In this document: piece after piece, positions 38,973 through 49,176 of the stretch | Layout of the letters: each line of letters starts with the position of its first letter | How positions within the stretch are numbered: the stretch's first letter is position 1 | Assembly: GCF_002783505.1 (NCBI RefSeq) | Contig: NZ_PFGL01000063.1 | Span: 22,508 to 86,507 of the forward strand | Length of the DNA: 64,000 bases | DNA from: Shewanella sp. CG12_big_fil_rev_8_21_14_0_65_47_15 | GTDB taxonomy: Bacteria; Pseudomonadota; Gammaproteobacteria; Enterobacterales; Shewanellaceae | Direction of reading: 5' to 3' | Made by a program: the position numbers and the translations under genes | Notes under the pieces: generated by a model | Seen by the model: only the letters and a program-made list of their open reading frames with translations | Told to the model about the DNA's origin: nothing | Databases searched by the model: none

Positions 38973-40697
38973 TTATGCTTGGCCAGCGCGAATTTCCTGC
39001 TGCAGGTTCGACCAACTGATCACCCCGACCACGTTATCGGGCGTATCTTGATAAATAAAGACTTCACCACTGCGACAGGGCAATAAGAGGAGGTAAACTT
39101 CGTTGAGGGTGGCGGTATCGCTTACGCCCTGCATGGGATGACGCGAGAGGGTGATGTTATCGTCATAGGACTGCATTTCAAGGCTAAGCATTTCGATAAC
39201 ATCATCGGCGTTACGCACTAACACGGGTCGACCTTCGGCCCGTTTGAGCACTTCGAGTAATAATTCATCGTTGTTATTGACGATCACAAAGCGTTTATCC
39301 ATCAAGGCTCGCACGCCTTTTTTCTGCAACGCTAAATTCACCGGCGCAACTTTATAGCCTAGCCCCATGATGTCTAATTGTTTAAAGAAAATAGAGTCAG
39401 TTTTAAAGCCTTGATAGGCAATTAAAAACGCAGGAATAGTCACAAACATCGCCGGCAGAATAATACTGGCATCGTTGGTCATTTCTAGCAGGGCGACTAA
39501 CGCCGCCAACGGCGCACTTAAACACACGCCCATCATGGCCGTCATGCCGATCACAGTGTAAAGCCCAACATAGGGAGCGATCGATGGGAACATGACCGCG
39601 CTCACTAGAGCTAAAATGGCCCCAATTAAGGCTCCTATGCCGTAGAGTGGCCCAATTAATCCCCCTGGAATGCCAAGGCCTATCGCCGCAACGGTTGCGA
39701 TGATTTTAGCGGCCAACAGGGCGATTAAGAGTAATAAACTTGGGTGTTCACTGATGGCTTCGCTAATGGCTAAATCCCCCGTTCCCAGCGCCTGGGGTAA
39801 GATTAAACCGATCAAAGTGGTGATACTTCCCGCGAGAAGCAGACGGTAGATTAACGGCCAATTCTGACTCGATGCCGTGACTTTAAGGAGTGAGTAATTG
39901 AACAATGCAGCCGTGCACCCTAAAACGACTCCCCCGACGGCGAGAATGGGGTAGTGATCGAGGGGAATGTGAAACACTTGAATACGGTCAAATTCGTGCA
40001 CATTACCAAACACCAGTTGGCTCGAAACCGCGCCGCAAATAGCGGAGAGCATAATCGGGAAGAAGTAGTGAATTTTATATTCTCGTACTATCACTTCCAG
40101 CACAAAAATTACCGCCGCCAAGGGCGCGTTAAAGGTTGCGGCAATCCCAGCGGCAATGCCACTGGCACACATAATGCGCACGCTGTTATCGGGAAGGTTG
40201 AATTTCTCAGCCAACACACTGGCACTGACTGCACCGAGATGAATGGCGGGGCCTTCTCGCCCAACGGAGAAGTTTGTTCCTAGGGCGAACAGTGCTTGAA
40301 AAAACTGCCCCGGTGCGGATTGCAGGGGAATTTTACCATAGTGCAATTTAACCCTATGTAACACGTAGGCGATGCCCATACGTTTGTAGCGTTTGGAACC
40401 GAGCTTGGCGACAACCCAAATTAATATAGCCCCTAAAAGTGGCAACAGTGCTCGCCAGTCGGCGACGTTCCCCGTAAAATCCAGCTTTTCTATCTGGGTA
40501 AAATGATTCGCCCATAGCAGTAAGAGTCGAAACAGCAGGATCACGCCGGAGGCAAAGATGGCAAAAAGTAACGCCAGTATGCATAACTGCGCACTGATCT
40601 TGGCTTTGGATAAATGATCTCGTAGCTCATTAGCTAAATACTTCTTGGCTGTGACTACGGCATGTTGAATAGCGACTTTATTTATCGTTAATTGCAC
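38973..40697 (-). CDS. ClC-family anion channel/antiporter with C-terminal CBS domains
   Basis: 574 residues: an N-terminal cytoplasmic helix (about 1-35), about ten or more membrane segments, then a CBS pair (about 455-570). The conserved gate motif GREGPAIHLGA is intact, including the external glutamate. The first anion motif, GSGIP in most ClC proteins, is replaced by RMGIA, with Met at the Ser position. The third reads GGLIGP. Such changes bear on which anion is coordinated, so chloride should not be assumed. It is a single-gene unit that diverges from the DUF6776-like gene. Confidence 0.88.
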   Translation of the reverse strand: MQLTINKVAIQHAVVTAKKYLANELRDHLSKAKISAQLCILALLFAIFASGVILLFRLLLLWANHFTQIEKLDFTGNVADWRALLPLLGAILIWVVAKLGSKRYKRMGIAYVLHRVKLHYGKIPLQSAPGQFFQALFALGTNFSVGREGPAIHLGAVSASVLAEKFNLPDNSVRIMCASGIAAGIAATFNAPLAAVIFVLEVIVREYKIHYFFPIMLSAICGAVSSQLVFGNVHEFDRIQVFHIPLDHYPILAVGGVVLGCTAALFNYSLLKVTASSQNWPLIYRLLLAGSITTLIGLILPQALGTGDLAISEAISEHPSLLLLIALLAAKIIATVAAIGLGIPGGLIGPLYGIGALIGAILALVSAVMFPSIAPYVGLYTVIGMTAMMGVCLSAPLAALVALLEMTNDASIILPAMFVTIPAFLIAYQGFKTDSIFFKQLDIMGLGYKVAPVNLALQKKGVRALMDKRFVIVNNNDELLLEVLKRAEGRPVLVRNADDVIEMLSLEMQSYDDNITLSRHPMQGVSDTATLNEVYLLLLPCRSGEVFIYQDTPDNVVGVISWSNLQQEIRAGQA

Positions 40698-40770
40698 TGC
40701 ATTGGCCTGAGTTGTATTGTATCGAACTCTTCTTGAGTTGATTGTATTTTATATAAGGGGCTGTTACCTA

Positions 40771-41574
40771 ATGCCAAATTATCATCGTTGGCTAGATCGC
40801 CTGCAAGTGATGGAGCGCAAGTATCGTTCATCTTCAATATATTTATCACTTTTAGTGTTAGTCGCTTTTCTGCTTGGCGCTTGGGTTAGTTTTATTCTTT
40901 TAAGTAGTGATGAGCCCGTAGTGAAGCACATTAGCAGTAAATCCCAGCGATTAACCGCTGAATTAGAGGCGCAAACCCAATTACTGGCAACGCGCAATTT
41001 AGAGCTGTCAGTTGAACGGGAAGCCAATACCCAGATGCAGGAGATGTTTGGCGAGCAGCTCAAAAAGCAACAGGAATTGCAGCGTGAATTGGCCTTCTAC
41101 CGTAGCATTATGGCTCCGGATGATAATGCCGAAGGCGTTGCCATTCATGGGCTTGAAATGACATCGGGCGCCCTTGCGGACGAGTACAATCTCAAACTGG
41201 TGTTGACTCAGTTACAAAAACGTAAGCAAGCCATTCAAGGTCGAGCCGAATTGACCTTAATTGGGCTGCAGGATGGCAAATCCGCTGAACTAAGTGTGAA
41301 CAAACTCACGGGTTCAAAATTGGAATTTGATTTTCGTTATTTTCAGGTCATAGATACCAAGGTCACTGTGCCAGCGGGCTTTAATTTACTGAAAGTCAAA
41401 GTCAAAGTGGTTGTGCCATCGAGCCGCTGGACCAAGAATTCGCAGACAGAACACGTCTATAGTGTCCCTGAGTTATTACAGGGTGAAAAAGAACCGCGGG
41501 TAATACTTGAACAAAATAGTCAGGTAACGGATAATTTGCCCCAGAAAACTGATGTAAGAGGTAGTAATGACTGA
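40771..41574 (+). CDS. Membrane-anchored coiled-coil protein, DUF6776-like
   Basis: 267 residues from the ATG at 40771, with AAGGGG 10 bases upstream. A cytoplasmic N-terminus ([18 protein letters not shown]), one membrane segment (about 23-44), a coiled coil (about 50-110: [20 protein letters not shown]) and a beta-rich C-terminal domain. No enzyme motif is visible. Its last bases overlap the erpA start by 8, so the two are translationally coupled in one transcript. Function is unknown. Confidence 0.8.
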   Translation: MPNYHRWLDRLQVMERKYRSSSIYLSLLVLVAFLLGAWVSFILLSSDEPVVKHISSKSQRLTAELEAQTQLLATRNLELSVEREANTQMQEMFGEQLKKQQELQRELAFYRSIMAPDDNAEGVAIHGLEMTSGALADEYNLKLVLTQLQKRKQAIQGRAELTLIGLQDGKSAELSVNKLTGSKLEFDFRYFQVIDTKVTVPAGFNLLKVKVKVVVPSSRWTKNSQTEHVYSVPELLQGEKEPRVILEQNSQVTDNLPQKTDVRGSND

Positions 41575-41917
41575 TCAAGCTGATGCTGCAATGCCAATCA
41601 AATTTACCGATGCGGCAGCCGCTAAGGTAAAGGGCTTGTTGGAAGAAGAGCAAAATCCTGCACTTAAACTACGAGTCTACGTGACGGGCGGTGGTTGTTC
41701 TGGATTTCAGTACGGCTTTACCTTTGATGAAAAGGTCAATGACGGCGATTTTACGATAGAAAAACAAGGCGTCCTCTTGGTCGTCGATCCTATGAGCCTG
41801 CAATATTTAGTCGGTGGTGAAGTGGATTACACTTCGGGTCTCGAAGGTTCGCGCTTCTTTGTTAAAAACCCGAATGCGACGACAACCTGTGGTTGTGGAG
41901 CGAGTTTCTCGGTGTAA
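41567..41917 (+). CDS. erpA: Iron-sulfur cluster insertion protein ErpA
   Basis: 116 residues. A-type carrier with the three cluster-ligand cysteines C44 ([11 protein letters not shown]), C108 and C110 (TTCGCGASF). It delivers Fe-S clusters to target proteins such as those of isoprenoid synthesis and respiration. Overlaps the upstream gene. A terminator follows 20 bases after the stop. Confidence 0.96.
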   Translation: MTDQADAAMPIKFTDAAAAKVKGLLEEEQNPALKLRVYVTGGGCSGFQYGFTFDEKVNDGDFTIEKQGVLLVVDPMSLQYLVGGEVDYTSGLEGSRFFVKNPNATTTCGCGASFSV

Positions 41918-41936
41918 GTTCCCCCATTTGGATGAG

Positions 41937-41966
41937 AAAAAAGCCGTCAAAATGACGGCTTTTTTG
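41937..41966. terminator. Terminator between erpA and the downstream minus-strand gene
   Basis: AAAAAAGCCGTCA, loop AAA, TGACGGCTTTTTT. Strong in both directions. Confidence 0.93.
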
Positions 41967-41991
41967 TTGGCAGAAATCAGCAAGCACAGGC

Positions 41992-42441
41992 TTAATTCAT
42001 AATATTGAGATTGAGCTTCGGCTTAAACCAAGCTTTGACTTTTTTATCGAAAGCGACCCAGACCTGTAATAGGGATAAGATAATCAAGACGATAAAAATG
42101 ACATAATCGGGAAGTTTCCCCTGCCATTCACCTAAATGCACAGTCGTTGGGCCAACCACTAAATTATCAGGGTCGTATAGGATGATTGGCAGCATGCTGA
42201 CTAAGGCTAATTGCACCAGCGTGTAGCCGCGCAGCATAATGAGCCCCGCCTTTTGGCGACCTAAAATGCCTAACACCATAAACAGAGTGAGTAGGCAAAA
42301 TAACACCCCTTGTTTGGCTATTAAGCCACTCACGGATGCGACAACATAGAGTAGCAGCAACACAATGAGGCGTTTAGGTAAACGAGGGTTAGTCGCTGGT
42401 GTCACTGTGGGCGTTGGCAAAGAGGATTCTTGCTCACTCAT
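41992..42441 (-). CDS. Membrane protein of unknown function
   Basis: 149 residues from MSEQES (a Met two codons upstream is also possible). A polar, Pro/Thr-rich N-terminus (about 20 residues) and four hydrophobic segments, ending in a basic tail, KAWFKPKLNLNIMN. No family was recognised. It starts about 20 bases after the DUF2750 gene's stop and shares its strand, so the two are likely one unit. The shared terminator with erpA lies downstream. Confidence 0.72.
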   Translation of the reverse strand: MSEQESSLPTPTVTPATNPRLPKRLIVLLLLYVVASVSGLIAKQGVLFCLLTLFMVLGILGRQKAGLIMLRGYTLVQLALVSMLPIILYDPDNLVVGPTTVHLGEWQGKLPDYVIFIVLIILSLLQVWVAFDKKVKAWFKPKLNLNIMN

Positions 42442-42465
42442 CGGCATTCTCGCTTCGCAGTTATA

Positions 42466-42846
42466 TTAGTGACTTTGCTTAGTGATGAGTCGTTGGTCTA
42501 ACTCATAGGGTGGAATAACTACCCCTAAATCATCCTGAACTGGGAATACTGCCACGAACAGATCGTCATCTTCCATGCCTGGGACCCATCTTTCATGCCA
42601 TTCATCGTATGGAATCGCTAAGGTCTGGCAATCGCTCCACTCATCGACGGCCCAAGATTCCGCTGCATCCTCGGTTGGCCACATAGGAATGCAATCTTCT
42701 TCTTCGGTCGTTAGCATTACACAACCGTCTTGATCCTGCAGGGTCCAAAGTGTTTTATGTTCTTTGACTTGTTCAACGAGGTAATCGTAACGGCCTTCCG
42801 GTGTCATTGCTGCTGTCTCAGCGAGGGTTTTAACAGTCTTGCTCAT
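42466..42846 (-). CDS. DUF2750 domain protein
   Basis: 126 residues, acidic and soluble. RYDYLVEQVKEHKTLWTLQDQDG, then PMWPTEDAAESWAVDEW (the typical DUF2750 block) and VFPVQDDLGVVIPPYEL. Proteins of this family have no known role. Upstream of the unknown membrane-protein gene on the same strand. Confidence 0.85.
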   Translation of the reverse strand: MSKTVKTLAETAAMTPEGRYDYLVEQVKEHKTLWTLQDQDGCVMLTTEEEDCIPMWPTEDAAESWAVDEWSDCQTLAIPYDEWHERWVPGMEDDDLFVAVFPVQDDLGVVIPPYELDQRLITKQSH

Positions 42847-42951
42847 GAAAAATATCTCTTTGGCTTGGATAGGGCGAAGCTGTTGTGTCCCAGATATAAA
42901 AAACTAGGCACAGCAACATTCACCAGTTGGCTAAATGGTAACATTAGAGTG

Positions 42952-42993
42952 GGATGAGAAAAAGAACAACAGCGCCAAGGGGGCGCTGTTGTG
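42952..42993 (-). terminator. Terminator of aqpZ
   Basis: On the minus strand ACAACAGCGCC and GGCGCTGTTGT pair over 11 bp with a 5-base loop, followed by TCTTTTTC. Confidence 0.88.
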
Positions 42994-43008
42994 TTGGATC
43001 TTCGACTT

Positions 43009-43704
43009 TTATTCAGCCGCGCGGAAGTAGCGATAGATAAAACCTGCCAATATGGCGCCGACAATCGGTGCGACCCAGAATAACCACAGTTGTGATACCG
43101 CCCAGTCACCGACAAACAGTGCCGGGCCTGTGCTACGCGCTGGGTTCACTGAAGTGTTTGATACGGGAATACTGATAAGGTGGATCAAGGTTAAGCCTAG
43201 GCCTATGGCAATCGGGGCAAACCCTTTGGGGGCGCGTTCGTCGGTCGCACCTAAAATAATGATCAGGAAGAACAGTGTCATAACGATTTCGCAAATCATG
43301 ACCGATTGCATACTATAGCCGCCAGGAGAATGTTCACCGAAGCCGTTAGAGGCAAATCCGCCCGCGAGTGAAAATCCCTCCTGACCAGAAGCGATAAGAT
43401 ACAAGATGCCTGCGCCCGCAATCCCGCCTGCGACTTGGGCAATGATATAGGGCAATAATTCTGCCGCAGGAAAGCGTCCACCCGCCCAGAGGCCAAATGA
43501 CACCGCAGGATTGAGATGACAGCCCGAAATATGACCTATGGCAAAGGCCATAGTTAGCACAGTTAATCCAAATGCGAGCGCGACACCGAGTAAACCTATG
43601 CCCACCTCAGGAAAAGCTGCTGCAAGTACCGCACTGCCACAGCCTCCAAGGACTAACCATAGAGTTCCAATAAATTCCGCCGCCATTTTTTGTGACATAT
43701 TCAT
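43009..43704 (-). CDS. aqpZ: Aquaporin Z
   Basis: 231 residues with six membrane segments. The two NPA boxes are [11 protein letters not shown] and [15 protein letters not shown]. The arginine after the second NPA and the N-terminal [20 protein letters not shown] match AqpZ. It is a water channel of the inner membrane. It has its own terminator and a 384-base upstream region. Confidence 0.95.
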   Translation of the reverse strand: MNMSQKMAAEFIGTLWLVLGGCGSAVLAAAFPEVGIGLLGVALAFGLTVLTMAFAIGHISGCHLNPAVSFGLWAGGRFPAAELLPYIIAQVAGGIAGAGILYLIASGQEGFSLAGGFASNGFGEHSPGGYSMQSVMICEIVMTLFFLIIILGATDERAPKGFAPIAIGLGLTLIHLISIPVSNTSVNPARSTGPALFVGDWAVSQLWLFWVAPIVGAILAGFIYRYFRAAE

Positions 43705-44088
43705 CGGTTAATTTCCTATTATTTTAAAGGTGCCACTTTGTTAAAGAGGTATCCTTATTCCTAAATTGACCACCTACGCTGAGATCGAGTGTGAATGGTG
43801 ATTCGGCACTGAATCCCATAGCAAAGGGTCATTCCCTTAAACTCATATTTGTCATCGTTATGATGAGATGCTCGCATCGCTCCAATTTGGCAAGCGCATC
43901 CATGATAAAGATAGCGAAACTTAATTAAGCTTCAGTGACTAATGATAGACGGATTTAAAATAGCTGCTGATTTTCTTGATAAATTTAGGGAGGAAGAGGG
44001 AGAAAGATAAGTTGGCGTTTTAGAGGCAACAAGAGCTTCATTTAGAAGCTCTTATTTAGGTTATCGCTTGATATTTTGAGAAAGCAAA
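43705..44088. other. Spacer between anmK and aqpZ
   Basis: No gene is seen. An inverted repeat AAGAGCTTC/GAAGCTCTT with loop ATTTA (44031-44053) lies 35 bases after the anmK stop and is probably a hairpin at its 3' end, though no long T-run follows on the minus strand. The aqpZ promoter must lie near 43720-43800. Confidence 0.5.
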
Positions 44089-45198
44089 TTACTTAGCGCT
44101 AAATCGTCCGCCGAGCACGGCTTCACGGGAGGCGCCTGTGACGGCGGGAAGATTGGCGGGTAAGCCTAAGTGATTACGCATGGCGAGCCATGCAAAGGCG
44201 ATGCCTTCGGCCCATTTAGGGTCGACGCCAAGGGCTGAGGTAGTATCCAAGGTATAACCTGGTAATAGGGCGGCAAGACGTTGCATCAGTTGGCCATTAA
44301 ATGCGCCGCCACCACAGACGAATAACTCCCCTTCATTGGATAGTTTAATAATGTCTTGGGCTATGCTGTGGCAGGTCAAATCCAATAATGTCGATTGAAT
44401 ATCTTCTTCATCTAATTGATTAAAAGGCGATAATTGTTGTTCTAACCAAGCCTGATTGAACAATTCACGGCCCGTACTTTTAGGGTAAGCAAGGGAAAAA
44501 TACGGGTGCGATAGCAACTGAGCTAATAGGTCAGGATCGGTTTTACCGGACGCAGCCCATTCGCCATCTTTATCGAAGGGCTCACTTTTAACTTGCTGGA
44601 TCCAGGCATCGATAAGCGTATTCCCAGGGCCCGTATCGAAGCCGAGCACATGCTCGCTATTGCCGGGAAGGTAAGTCACATTCGCTATGCCACCAATATT
44701 TAAAATGATGCGCTTTTTACCTATTTCGGCAAAGGTTTGCTGGTGGAATGCGGGCACTAAGGGGGCGCCTTGACCGCCAAGGGCAATATCTTTACGGCGA
44801 AAATCGGCAATGACATCAATACCGGTTTCGATTGCTATGGTATTAGGATCGCCAATTTGCAGGGTAAACCCCACTTCGAGGTTCGGCATATGGCGCACGG
44901 TTTGGCCGTGGCTACCAATGGCGATGATTTCTTGTTTGGCAATTTGGGTTTTGGTGAGCAGATTGTTGACCGCCAAAGCGAACAGCTCTCCGACATTGCG
45001 ATCTAAACGGCCTAAACGGTTAATTTCATCGGGGCCAGGTAGGCACAAACGCTGCAAGCCTTTGAGTAAATGGCTCGGAATAGCTTCGGTATGACTGGCG
45101 ATAAGCTGTGGCTGTGGGCCCGAAAAGTCGACCAATACCGCATCGACACCATCCATGCTGGTGCCTGACATCAGTCCAATATAATAAGCATTTTTCAT
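44089..45198 (-). CDS. anmK: Anhydro-N-acetylmuramic acid kinase
   Basis: 369 residues. [18 protein letters not shown] (8-25) is the N-terminal phosphate-binding motif. [23 protein letters not shown] and FVCGGGAFN are all kept. It phosphorylates and opens 1,6-anhydro-MurNAc in peptidoglycan recycling. The M23 peptidase gene lies 21 bases upstream on the same strand, so the pair form an operon devoted to cell-wall turnover. Confidence 0.96.
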   Translation of the reverse strand: MKNAYYIGLMSGTSMDGVDAVLVDFSGPQPQLIASHTEAIPSHLLKGLQRLCLPGPDEINRLGRLDRNVGELFALAVNNLLTKTQIAKQEIIAIGSHGQTVRHMPNLEVGFTLQIGDPNTIAIETGIDVIADFRRKDIALGGQGAPLVPAFHQQTFAEIGKKRIILNIGGIANVTYLPGNSEHVLGFDTGPGNTLIDAWIQQVKSEPFDKDGEWAASGKTDPDLLAQLLSHPYFSLAYPKSTGRELFNQAWLEQQLSPFNQLDEEDIQSTLLDLTCHSIAQDIIKLSNEGELFVCGGGAFNGQLMQRLAALLPGYTLDTTSALGVDPKWAEGIAFAWLAMRNHLGLPANLPAVTGASREAVLGGRFSAK

Positions 45199-45219
45199 TG
45201 AGAGGAGTCCGTCCTGTCG

Positions 45220-46617
45220 TTATTGCATTGCCAATTGCGTTTGTTTGTTTTGCGAAAGTGTAGTCATCAATTGCTGGCTGAGTGCATCGAATTGATTTTT
45301 TTCTTTTCTCGCAATCGATTCGGCTTTAGGTAGCGTTATGGTTCTTGGGTTGCGATGGACGCCATTGACGATAAATTCGTAATGTAAATGCGCACCTGTA
45401 ACGCGGCCCGTTTTACCTAAAGTACCAATGATTTGGCCTTGTTTAACACTGGCGCCTTTACTGACATTACGTTTTGTGAGGTGTAAATATTTAGTAGTGT
45501 AGGTATCGTTGTGTTTAATAAACACATAGTTACCATTGAATTGATTATAGCCAGCCTCGATGACGCGCCCGCTACCCGCGGCTTTAATGGGGGTCCCGAT
45601 AGCTGCCACATAATCCACTCCGCGGTGGGCCTTCACTTGCCCAGTGACAGGATGCAAACGCTTAGGGTTAAAGTTCGAACTGACATATTTAAAGTCAACG
45701 GGTGAGCGCAGGAAGGCCTTACGCATGCTAGTGCCGTTTTCGGAGTAGTAGTTGCCGTCGGTATAACGAATCGCGGTATAGCGTTCATCCTGGTTGATAA
45801 ACTCGGCGGCGAGGATATTGCCGTTACGTAAAAACTCCCCTTCGGCATATTCCTGCTCATAGATAATCGCGAAGCTGTCGCCCTCACGCAAATCCAAGGC
45901 AAAGTCGATATCCCAGCCAAACACCGTTGATAACTGCATGATTTGGTTAGCTGTCATTCCCGCATCGACGGCAGCATTCCAAAAATTGCTTTTAATTTTA
46001 GCGCTGGTGAAATGGGTGCGGATCTCCACATCTTTCTCGGAGATTTTTTCAAAATATTGCTCTTGGTTTTTAGTGATGACTAGCGTTGAAATCGCATCGA
46101 TACGGTAGCGTACTTCGGTTAAATCACCGTTTGCATCCTTGGAAATGACAATTTCTTCACCGGGCATGATCTTGAGTAAATTTTGCTTGGCTAAAGGCAA
46201 CTGAGTGATCTCATACACGTCTTTACTACTTAAACCTGCACGATCAAATACGGCGGCTAAGGTATCGCCATTTTTCACGTTGAAATGCTCAACATCCCTA
46301 TGGTGGGCACTCTCTAAGGATTCTGTTGCTCCCTTGCCTATAGCGAGGGCCTCACTTGATGCCAAAGGGAGTGCATTGGTGGGGGCATTATCCGGTGCCT
46401 CATCCAGCGATTCGGGGCGTTGCGGCGAGCGGAAGGCTAATGGCACATCATAACGGGTATTGACTTGAGCTTGTTCTGCGACACCTTGGGTTTGTCTTGA
46501 AGCTTGGGCTTCTTCAGAGGGGAATAGCATGGTTATCGTTGTGATAACAGAAAGAATGCTGAGGAGAATTTGATGCTTTTTAGGCAACAATTTAAATAAC
46601 GTAATAACCTTTCCCAT
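45220..46617 (-). CDS. M23 family peptidoglycan endopeptidase (MepM-like)
   Basis: 465 residues. An N-terminal membrane anchor (about 15-33) and an OapA/LysM-like region (VKNGDTLAAVFDRAGLSSKD, about 113-132) lead to a C-terminal M23 domain. Zinc ligands are seen in HRGVDY and in GAHLHYEF. The domain order and length match E. coli MepM (YebA), which cuts DD-crosslinks to allow wall growth. It is the first gene of the anmK unit and diverges from tyrS. Confidence 0.92.
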   Translation of the reverse strand: MGKVITLFKLLPKKHQILLSILSVITTITMLFPSEEAQASRQTQGVAEQAQVNTRYDVPLAFRSPQRPESLDEAPDNAPTNALPLASSEALAIGKGATESLESAHHRDVEHFNVKNGDTLAAVFDRAGLSSKDVYEITQLPLAKQNLLKIMPGEEIVISKDANGDLTEVRYRIDAISTLVITKNQEQYFEKISEKDVEIRTHFTSAKIKSNFWNAAVDAGMTANQIMQLSTVFGWDIDFALDLREGDSFAIIYEQEYAEGEFLRNGNILAAEFINQDERYTAIRYTDGNYYSENGTSMRKAFLRSPVDFKYVSSNFNPKRLHPVTGQVKAHRGVDYVAAIGTPIKAAGSGRVIEAGYNQFNGNYVFIKHNDTYTTKYLHLTKRNVSKGASVKQGQIIGTLGKTGRVTGAHLHYEFIVNGVHRNPRTITLPKAESIARKEKNQFDALSQQLMTTLSQNKQTQLAMQ

Positions 46618-46743
46618 TGACGCCGATACCGATAACCTGAGGCTTGAATAATCCCGTTAGTGTACACACTTTCAATTGTGCTGGCTAACAAGTAACATAA
46701 GTCTCCTCATTTTATGACCATGGCCTTAGGAGTCCCCGCCGAG

Positions 46744-47937
46744 ATGGCTGATTTAGACCAAGTATTAGCAGAAATTAGACGTGGTACCGACGAGATCCTA
46801 CTCGAATCGGATCTGCTGGAAAAACTCAAAGAAGGACGTCCACTTCGTATCAAGTTAGGCGCAGATCCTACCGCACCGGATATCCATCTTGGACACACAG
46901 TAATTTTAAATAAATTAAGATTATTCCAAGAGTTAGGTCATGAAGTCATTTTCTTAATTGGTGACTTTACCGGTATGGTGGGTGATCCAAGTGGTAAAAA
47001 CAGCACTCGTCCACCACTCACCCGTGAGCAAGTATTAGCGAATGCTGAAACCTATAAAGAGCAGGTCTATAAAATTCTGGATCCTGTCAAAACCCGTATC
47101 GAGTTCAACTCGAGCTGGTTAGAGCCATTAGGCGCCGCGGGAATGATCCGTTTAGCCTCGCAGCAAACCGTTGCCCGTATGATGGAGCGTGATGACTTTA
47201 AGAAGCGTTATGCCTCGGGTCAATCGATTGCGATTCATGAGTTTATGTATCCGCTGCTGCAAGGTTATGACTCAGTTGCCCTCAAAGCCGACGTTGAATT
47301 GGGTGGTACCGACCAAAAATTCAACCTGTTAATGGGCCGTGAGCTGCAAAAAGCCGAAGGCCAGAAGCCACAAGCTGTGATTATGATGCCGCTGCTCGAA
47401 GGGCTAGACGGCGTGAAGAAAATGTCTAAATCGGCACACAACTATATTGGTGTGAGCGAACCCGCCAATGAAATGTTTGGCAAGCTGATGTCGATTTCGG
47501 ATGACCTAATGTGGCGCTATTTTGAGCTGTTGTCATTCCGCCCTCTGGCTGAAATTGAGCAGTTTAAGCAAGATGTCGCCAATGGGACTAACCCACGGGA
47601 CATTAAAATCGCCTTGGCGAAGGAAATCATCACACGTTTCCACGATGAAGCCGCAGCGCAAAGCGCGCACCAAGCCTTTGTCGACCGCGCTAAGGGCATG
47701 ATCCCCGACGATATCGAAGAAATCGAGTTAGTTGCGGGTGAAGGTATTGCGATTGCTAATCTGTTGAAAGACGCGGATTTAGTGGCATCGACATCGGAAG
47801 CGATGCGCATGATCAAGCAAGGCGCGGTGAAGATGGACGGCGAAAAGCTGGACGATAGTCGCATGACGTTATCTGCTGGTACTGTCGCGGTATTCCAAGT
47901 CGGTAAACGCAAGTTTGCCAAAGTGACTTTAGTGTAA
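46744..47937 (+). CDS. tyrS: Tyrosyl-tRNA synthetase
   Basis: 397 residues from ATG 46744 ([11 protein letters not shown]), with AGGAG 11 bases upstream; a longer frame begins at 46714 but lacks a ribosome site. HIGH-type motif is HLGH, KMSKS is present (KKMSKS). The C-terminal S4 RNA-binding domain ends at RKFAKVTLV. It belongs to the TyrRS type with HLGH typical of many proteobacteria (TyrZ-like). Its last 15 bases are tandemly repeated downstream. Confidence 0.95.
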   Translation: MADLDQVLAEIRRGTDEILLESDLLEKLKEGRPLRIKLGADPTAPDIHLGHTVILNKLRLFQELGHEVIFLIGDFTGMVGDPSGKNSTRPPLTREQVLANAETYKEQVYKILDPVKTRIEFNSSWLEPLGAAGMIRLASQQTVARMMERDDFKKRYASGQSIAIHEFMYPLLQGYDSVALKADVELGGTDQKFNLLMGRELQKAEGQKPQAVIMMPLLEGLDGVKKMSKSAHNYIGVSEPANEMFGKLMSISDDLMWRYFELLSFRPLAEIEQFKQDVANGTNPRDIKIALAKEIITRFHDEAAAQSAHQAFVDRAKGMIPDDIEEIELVAGEGIAIANLLKDADLVASTSEAMRMIKQGAVKMDGEKLDDSRMTLSAGTVAVFQVGKRKFAKVTLV

Positions 47938-48025
47938 GTGACTTTAGTGTAAATGGCTTTAGTTTAAGTGACTTTGGTTTAAGTGACTTTAGTTCAGATG
48001 ACAGTGGTTTAACTGACTCTAGTTC
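47921..48025 (+). repeat. Tandem 15-bp repeat, about seven units, derived from the tyrS 3' end
   Basis: Units start at 47921, 47936, 47951, 47966, 47981, 47996 and 48011. The first two are identical (AAGTGACTTTAGTGT); later units differ by one to six bases. Unit 1 spans the tyrS codons for KVTLV and the first base of the stop. The in-frame stop TAA recurs at the junctions of units 1-2, 2-3, 3-4, 4-5 and 6-7. The array therefore lies outside the tyrS reading frame. Confidence 0.9.
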
Positions 48026-48078
48026 GACTTAAAATGTTTAAGTTATTGTTTGTTAATCGAAAGCAGTAAACCTAACAA

Positions 48079-48102
48079 AAAGAGCGCCTTAGGGCGCTCT
48101 TT
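48079..48102 (+). terminator. Terminator of tyrS
   Basis: AAAGAGCGCC, loop TTAG, GGCGCTCTTT, then GTTTTT. Placed beyond the tandem repeat, so the repeat is part of the tyrS 3' UTR. It may also serve the convergent minus-strand gene. Confidence 0.9.
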
Positions 48103-48128
48103 GTTTTTAAGCTGTTTCCCCCACAAGA

Positions 48129-48557
48129 TTAAGGCGCTGTGTTGGCTTCATGCTCGGCAATATTGCATCTGTCGGTGCCAAAATGTTGCCCGCCACTGCA
48201 TTTCCACGCCAATTGCGCCGAACTTACCTGCCAAAGTTTAGCGTTTTGTTTCAGTGAGATAATCAATAGCATCTGTGGATGCTGCTTGGAGAGTTCACTC
48301 ACCTGATAGGTCAAAATACTGTCTTTATTGGTTTGGGTTCGTACTAAAGTGAATTTATTACCTGCGTATTGGCTGCTGATTTTACTGGGATCTTTGGACC
48401 AAGCTTGCTGCTGCTCCTGGGCGATACGTAACTGCTGATTGAAATGACTTACTGGCTGAACGGCATAGGACACGATAATGGGCTGTAGGGCCTGTGCTTT
48501 GGGAGCCAGCATTAAGCCGTTAAGGGCGAGTAGGGCTATCAATCCAAAAAACTTCAT
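48129..48557 (-). CDS. Exported protein of unknown function
   Basis: 142 residues. A signal peptide (KFFGLIALLALNGLMLAPKAQA) ends near residue 23. The mature part is polar with two cysteines close to the C-terminus (CSGG and CNIAEHE), which could form a disulfide. No family was recognised. It is a single minus-strand gene, 127 bases away from the downstream end of the NTF2-like gene. Confidence 0.7.
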   Translation of the reverse strand: MKFFGLIALLALNGLMLAPKAQALQPIIVSYAVQPVSHFNQQLRIAQEQQQAWSKDPSKISSQYAGNKFTLVRTQTNKDSILTYQVSELSKQHPQMLLIISLKQNAKLWQVSSAQLAWKCSGGQHFGTDRCNIAEHEANTAP

Positions 48558-48683
48558 ACAAACCTCATTGAAACGGAGCGGCTTAGCCAGATCTGAGGCA
48601 TTTGGCTCAGCAGTATTGACTCATTGGGGAGTTGGACTCGTTTTTAAGGCTCAAGTTTCAAAGCGGCGTAAATTTTGTGACTA

Positions 48684-49175
48684 CTACTGCATCGCTAATT
48701 GGTCTGACATGGTCTGGTAATCAATAAGATCTACATGCTCTGTGACTCTGTGGTTACGCATATCGAGCTTAAGGCTGGTGACCCCTGGAATGGCGACATC
48801 AATAATTTTCCCGGGTTTGCCAAACTGTTCTCCGGGTCCCTTAAAGTGATAGTTACCAATCATTACCACGAGGGAGCCTGCGTTATACATATGTTCGATA
48901 TTGAAATCATATTCGAGCACACCCTCGTGGGCGCGCTCGAGGAAGTCGATAATAAACCTGCCCCCCGTGTATTTACGATTGGCAGTCTTATCGAAGAAGA
49001 CGGTATCACGGTTATAGAATTTGCCGAGTGTTTGATAGTCGTGCTCGGTTAGCGCGTCCATATATTTTACGGCTAACTGCTGTTCTTCTGGCATTTCCCC
49101 CGAGTTGGCGTGTGCAGACGGAGGATACAAGGCCGGAACAAAAATAAGACAGACTAAAAGACACAATATTCGCAA
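48684..49175 (-). CDS. NTF2-like (SnoaL/DUF4440-type) exported protein
   Basis: 163 residues from a TTG start at 49175, chosen because GAGGG lies 6 bases ahead of it; a longer frame starting at 49235 lies inside the preceding gene. Signal peptide with cleavage near SAHA. The mature domain has KYMDALTEHDYQTLGKFYNR, then FIIDFLERAHEG and a final VTEHVDLIDYQTM, fitting the NTF2-like cone fold. No enzymatic residues could be assigned. The last gene of the mtnN-led set. Its start sits 2 bases after the stop of the channel gene. Confidence 0.8.
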   Translation of the reverse strand: MRILCLLVCLIFVPALYPPSAHANSGEMPEEQQLAVKYMDALTEHDYQTLGKFYNRDTVFFDKTANRKYTGGRFIIDFLERAHEGVLEYDFNIEHMYNAGSLVVMIGNYHFKGPGEQFGKPGKIIDVAIPGVTSLKLDMRNHRVTEHVDLIDYQTMSDQLAMQ

Positions 49176-49176
49176 A

